Positions 57,505 to 57,572 of a DNA stretch of 57,572 nucleotides are shown here, one piece after another. Under the pieces are notes generated by a model that saw only the letters and a list, made by a program, of their open reading frames with translations, was not told where the DNA came from and searched no databases. The position numbers and the translations under genes were made by a program. The stretch spans positions 1-57,572 of the forward strand of contig JAIRXP010000105.1 in the NCBI GenBank assembly GCA_031268215.1, written 5' to 3'. This stretch comes from Bifidobacteriaceae bacterium. Its GTDB lineage: Bacteria > Actinomycetota > Actinomycetes > Actinomycetales > WQXJ01. Position 1 is the first letter of the stretch; each line of letters opens with the position of its first letter.

Positions 57505-57572
57505 TAATGTCCGCGTGGTGCGGCGCGGCTGACACGCTAGTCGGCGCCGGTTCCGGTTCGCTCGGTTGTATG

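Overview
High-GC actinobacterial chromosome segment, mostly housekeeping genes: ino1/PadR, pheA, serS, dcd, purB, dnaB, murT/gatD, a DsbA-DsbA-MauE cluster, a two-component system, SRAP and CPBP protease. Most notable observations: (1) ORF 3241-4827 (-) keeps the linear sequence pattern of a type I restriction HsdR subunit, but every catalytic motif I can align is destroyed (nuclease D..ExK, Walker A, DECH, TATP), and no hsdM/hsdS lies nearby; it looks like a domesticated restriction pseudo-enzyme next to ino1. (2) A compact ~7.07 kb integrative element (21552-28620) sits in the 3' half of tRNA-Gly(CCC). It has exact 48-bp att repeats, exact 22-bp putative arm-type repeats at both ends, two overlapping tyrosine recombinases (one with an apparently duplicated core-binding domain), an AAA+ ATPase without a visible primase, and a ~160-bp imperfect inverted repeat in an otherwise gene-poor block. 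(3) A five-repeat LPxTG surface protein and a one-domain secreted relative follow a Zur/Fur-like box. (4) A DnaA-box-like cluster lies upstream of dnaB. (5) A decayed AbiE-like toxin-antitoxin remnant abuts a truncated secreted peptide. (6) A WXG100-like/lipase-like gene pair is present. All assignments come from reading the sequence and family knowledge; no searches were run.
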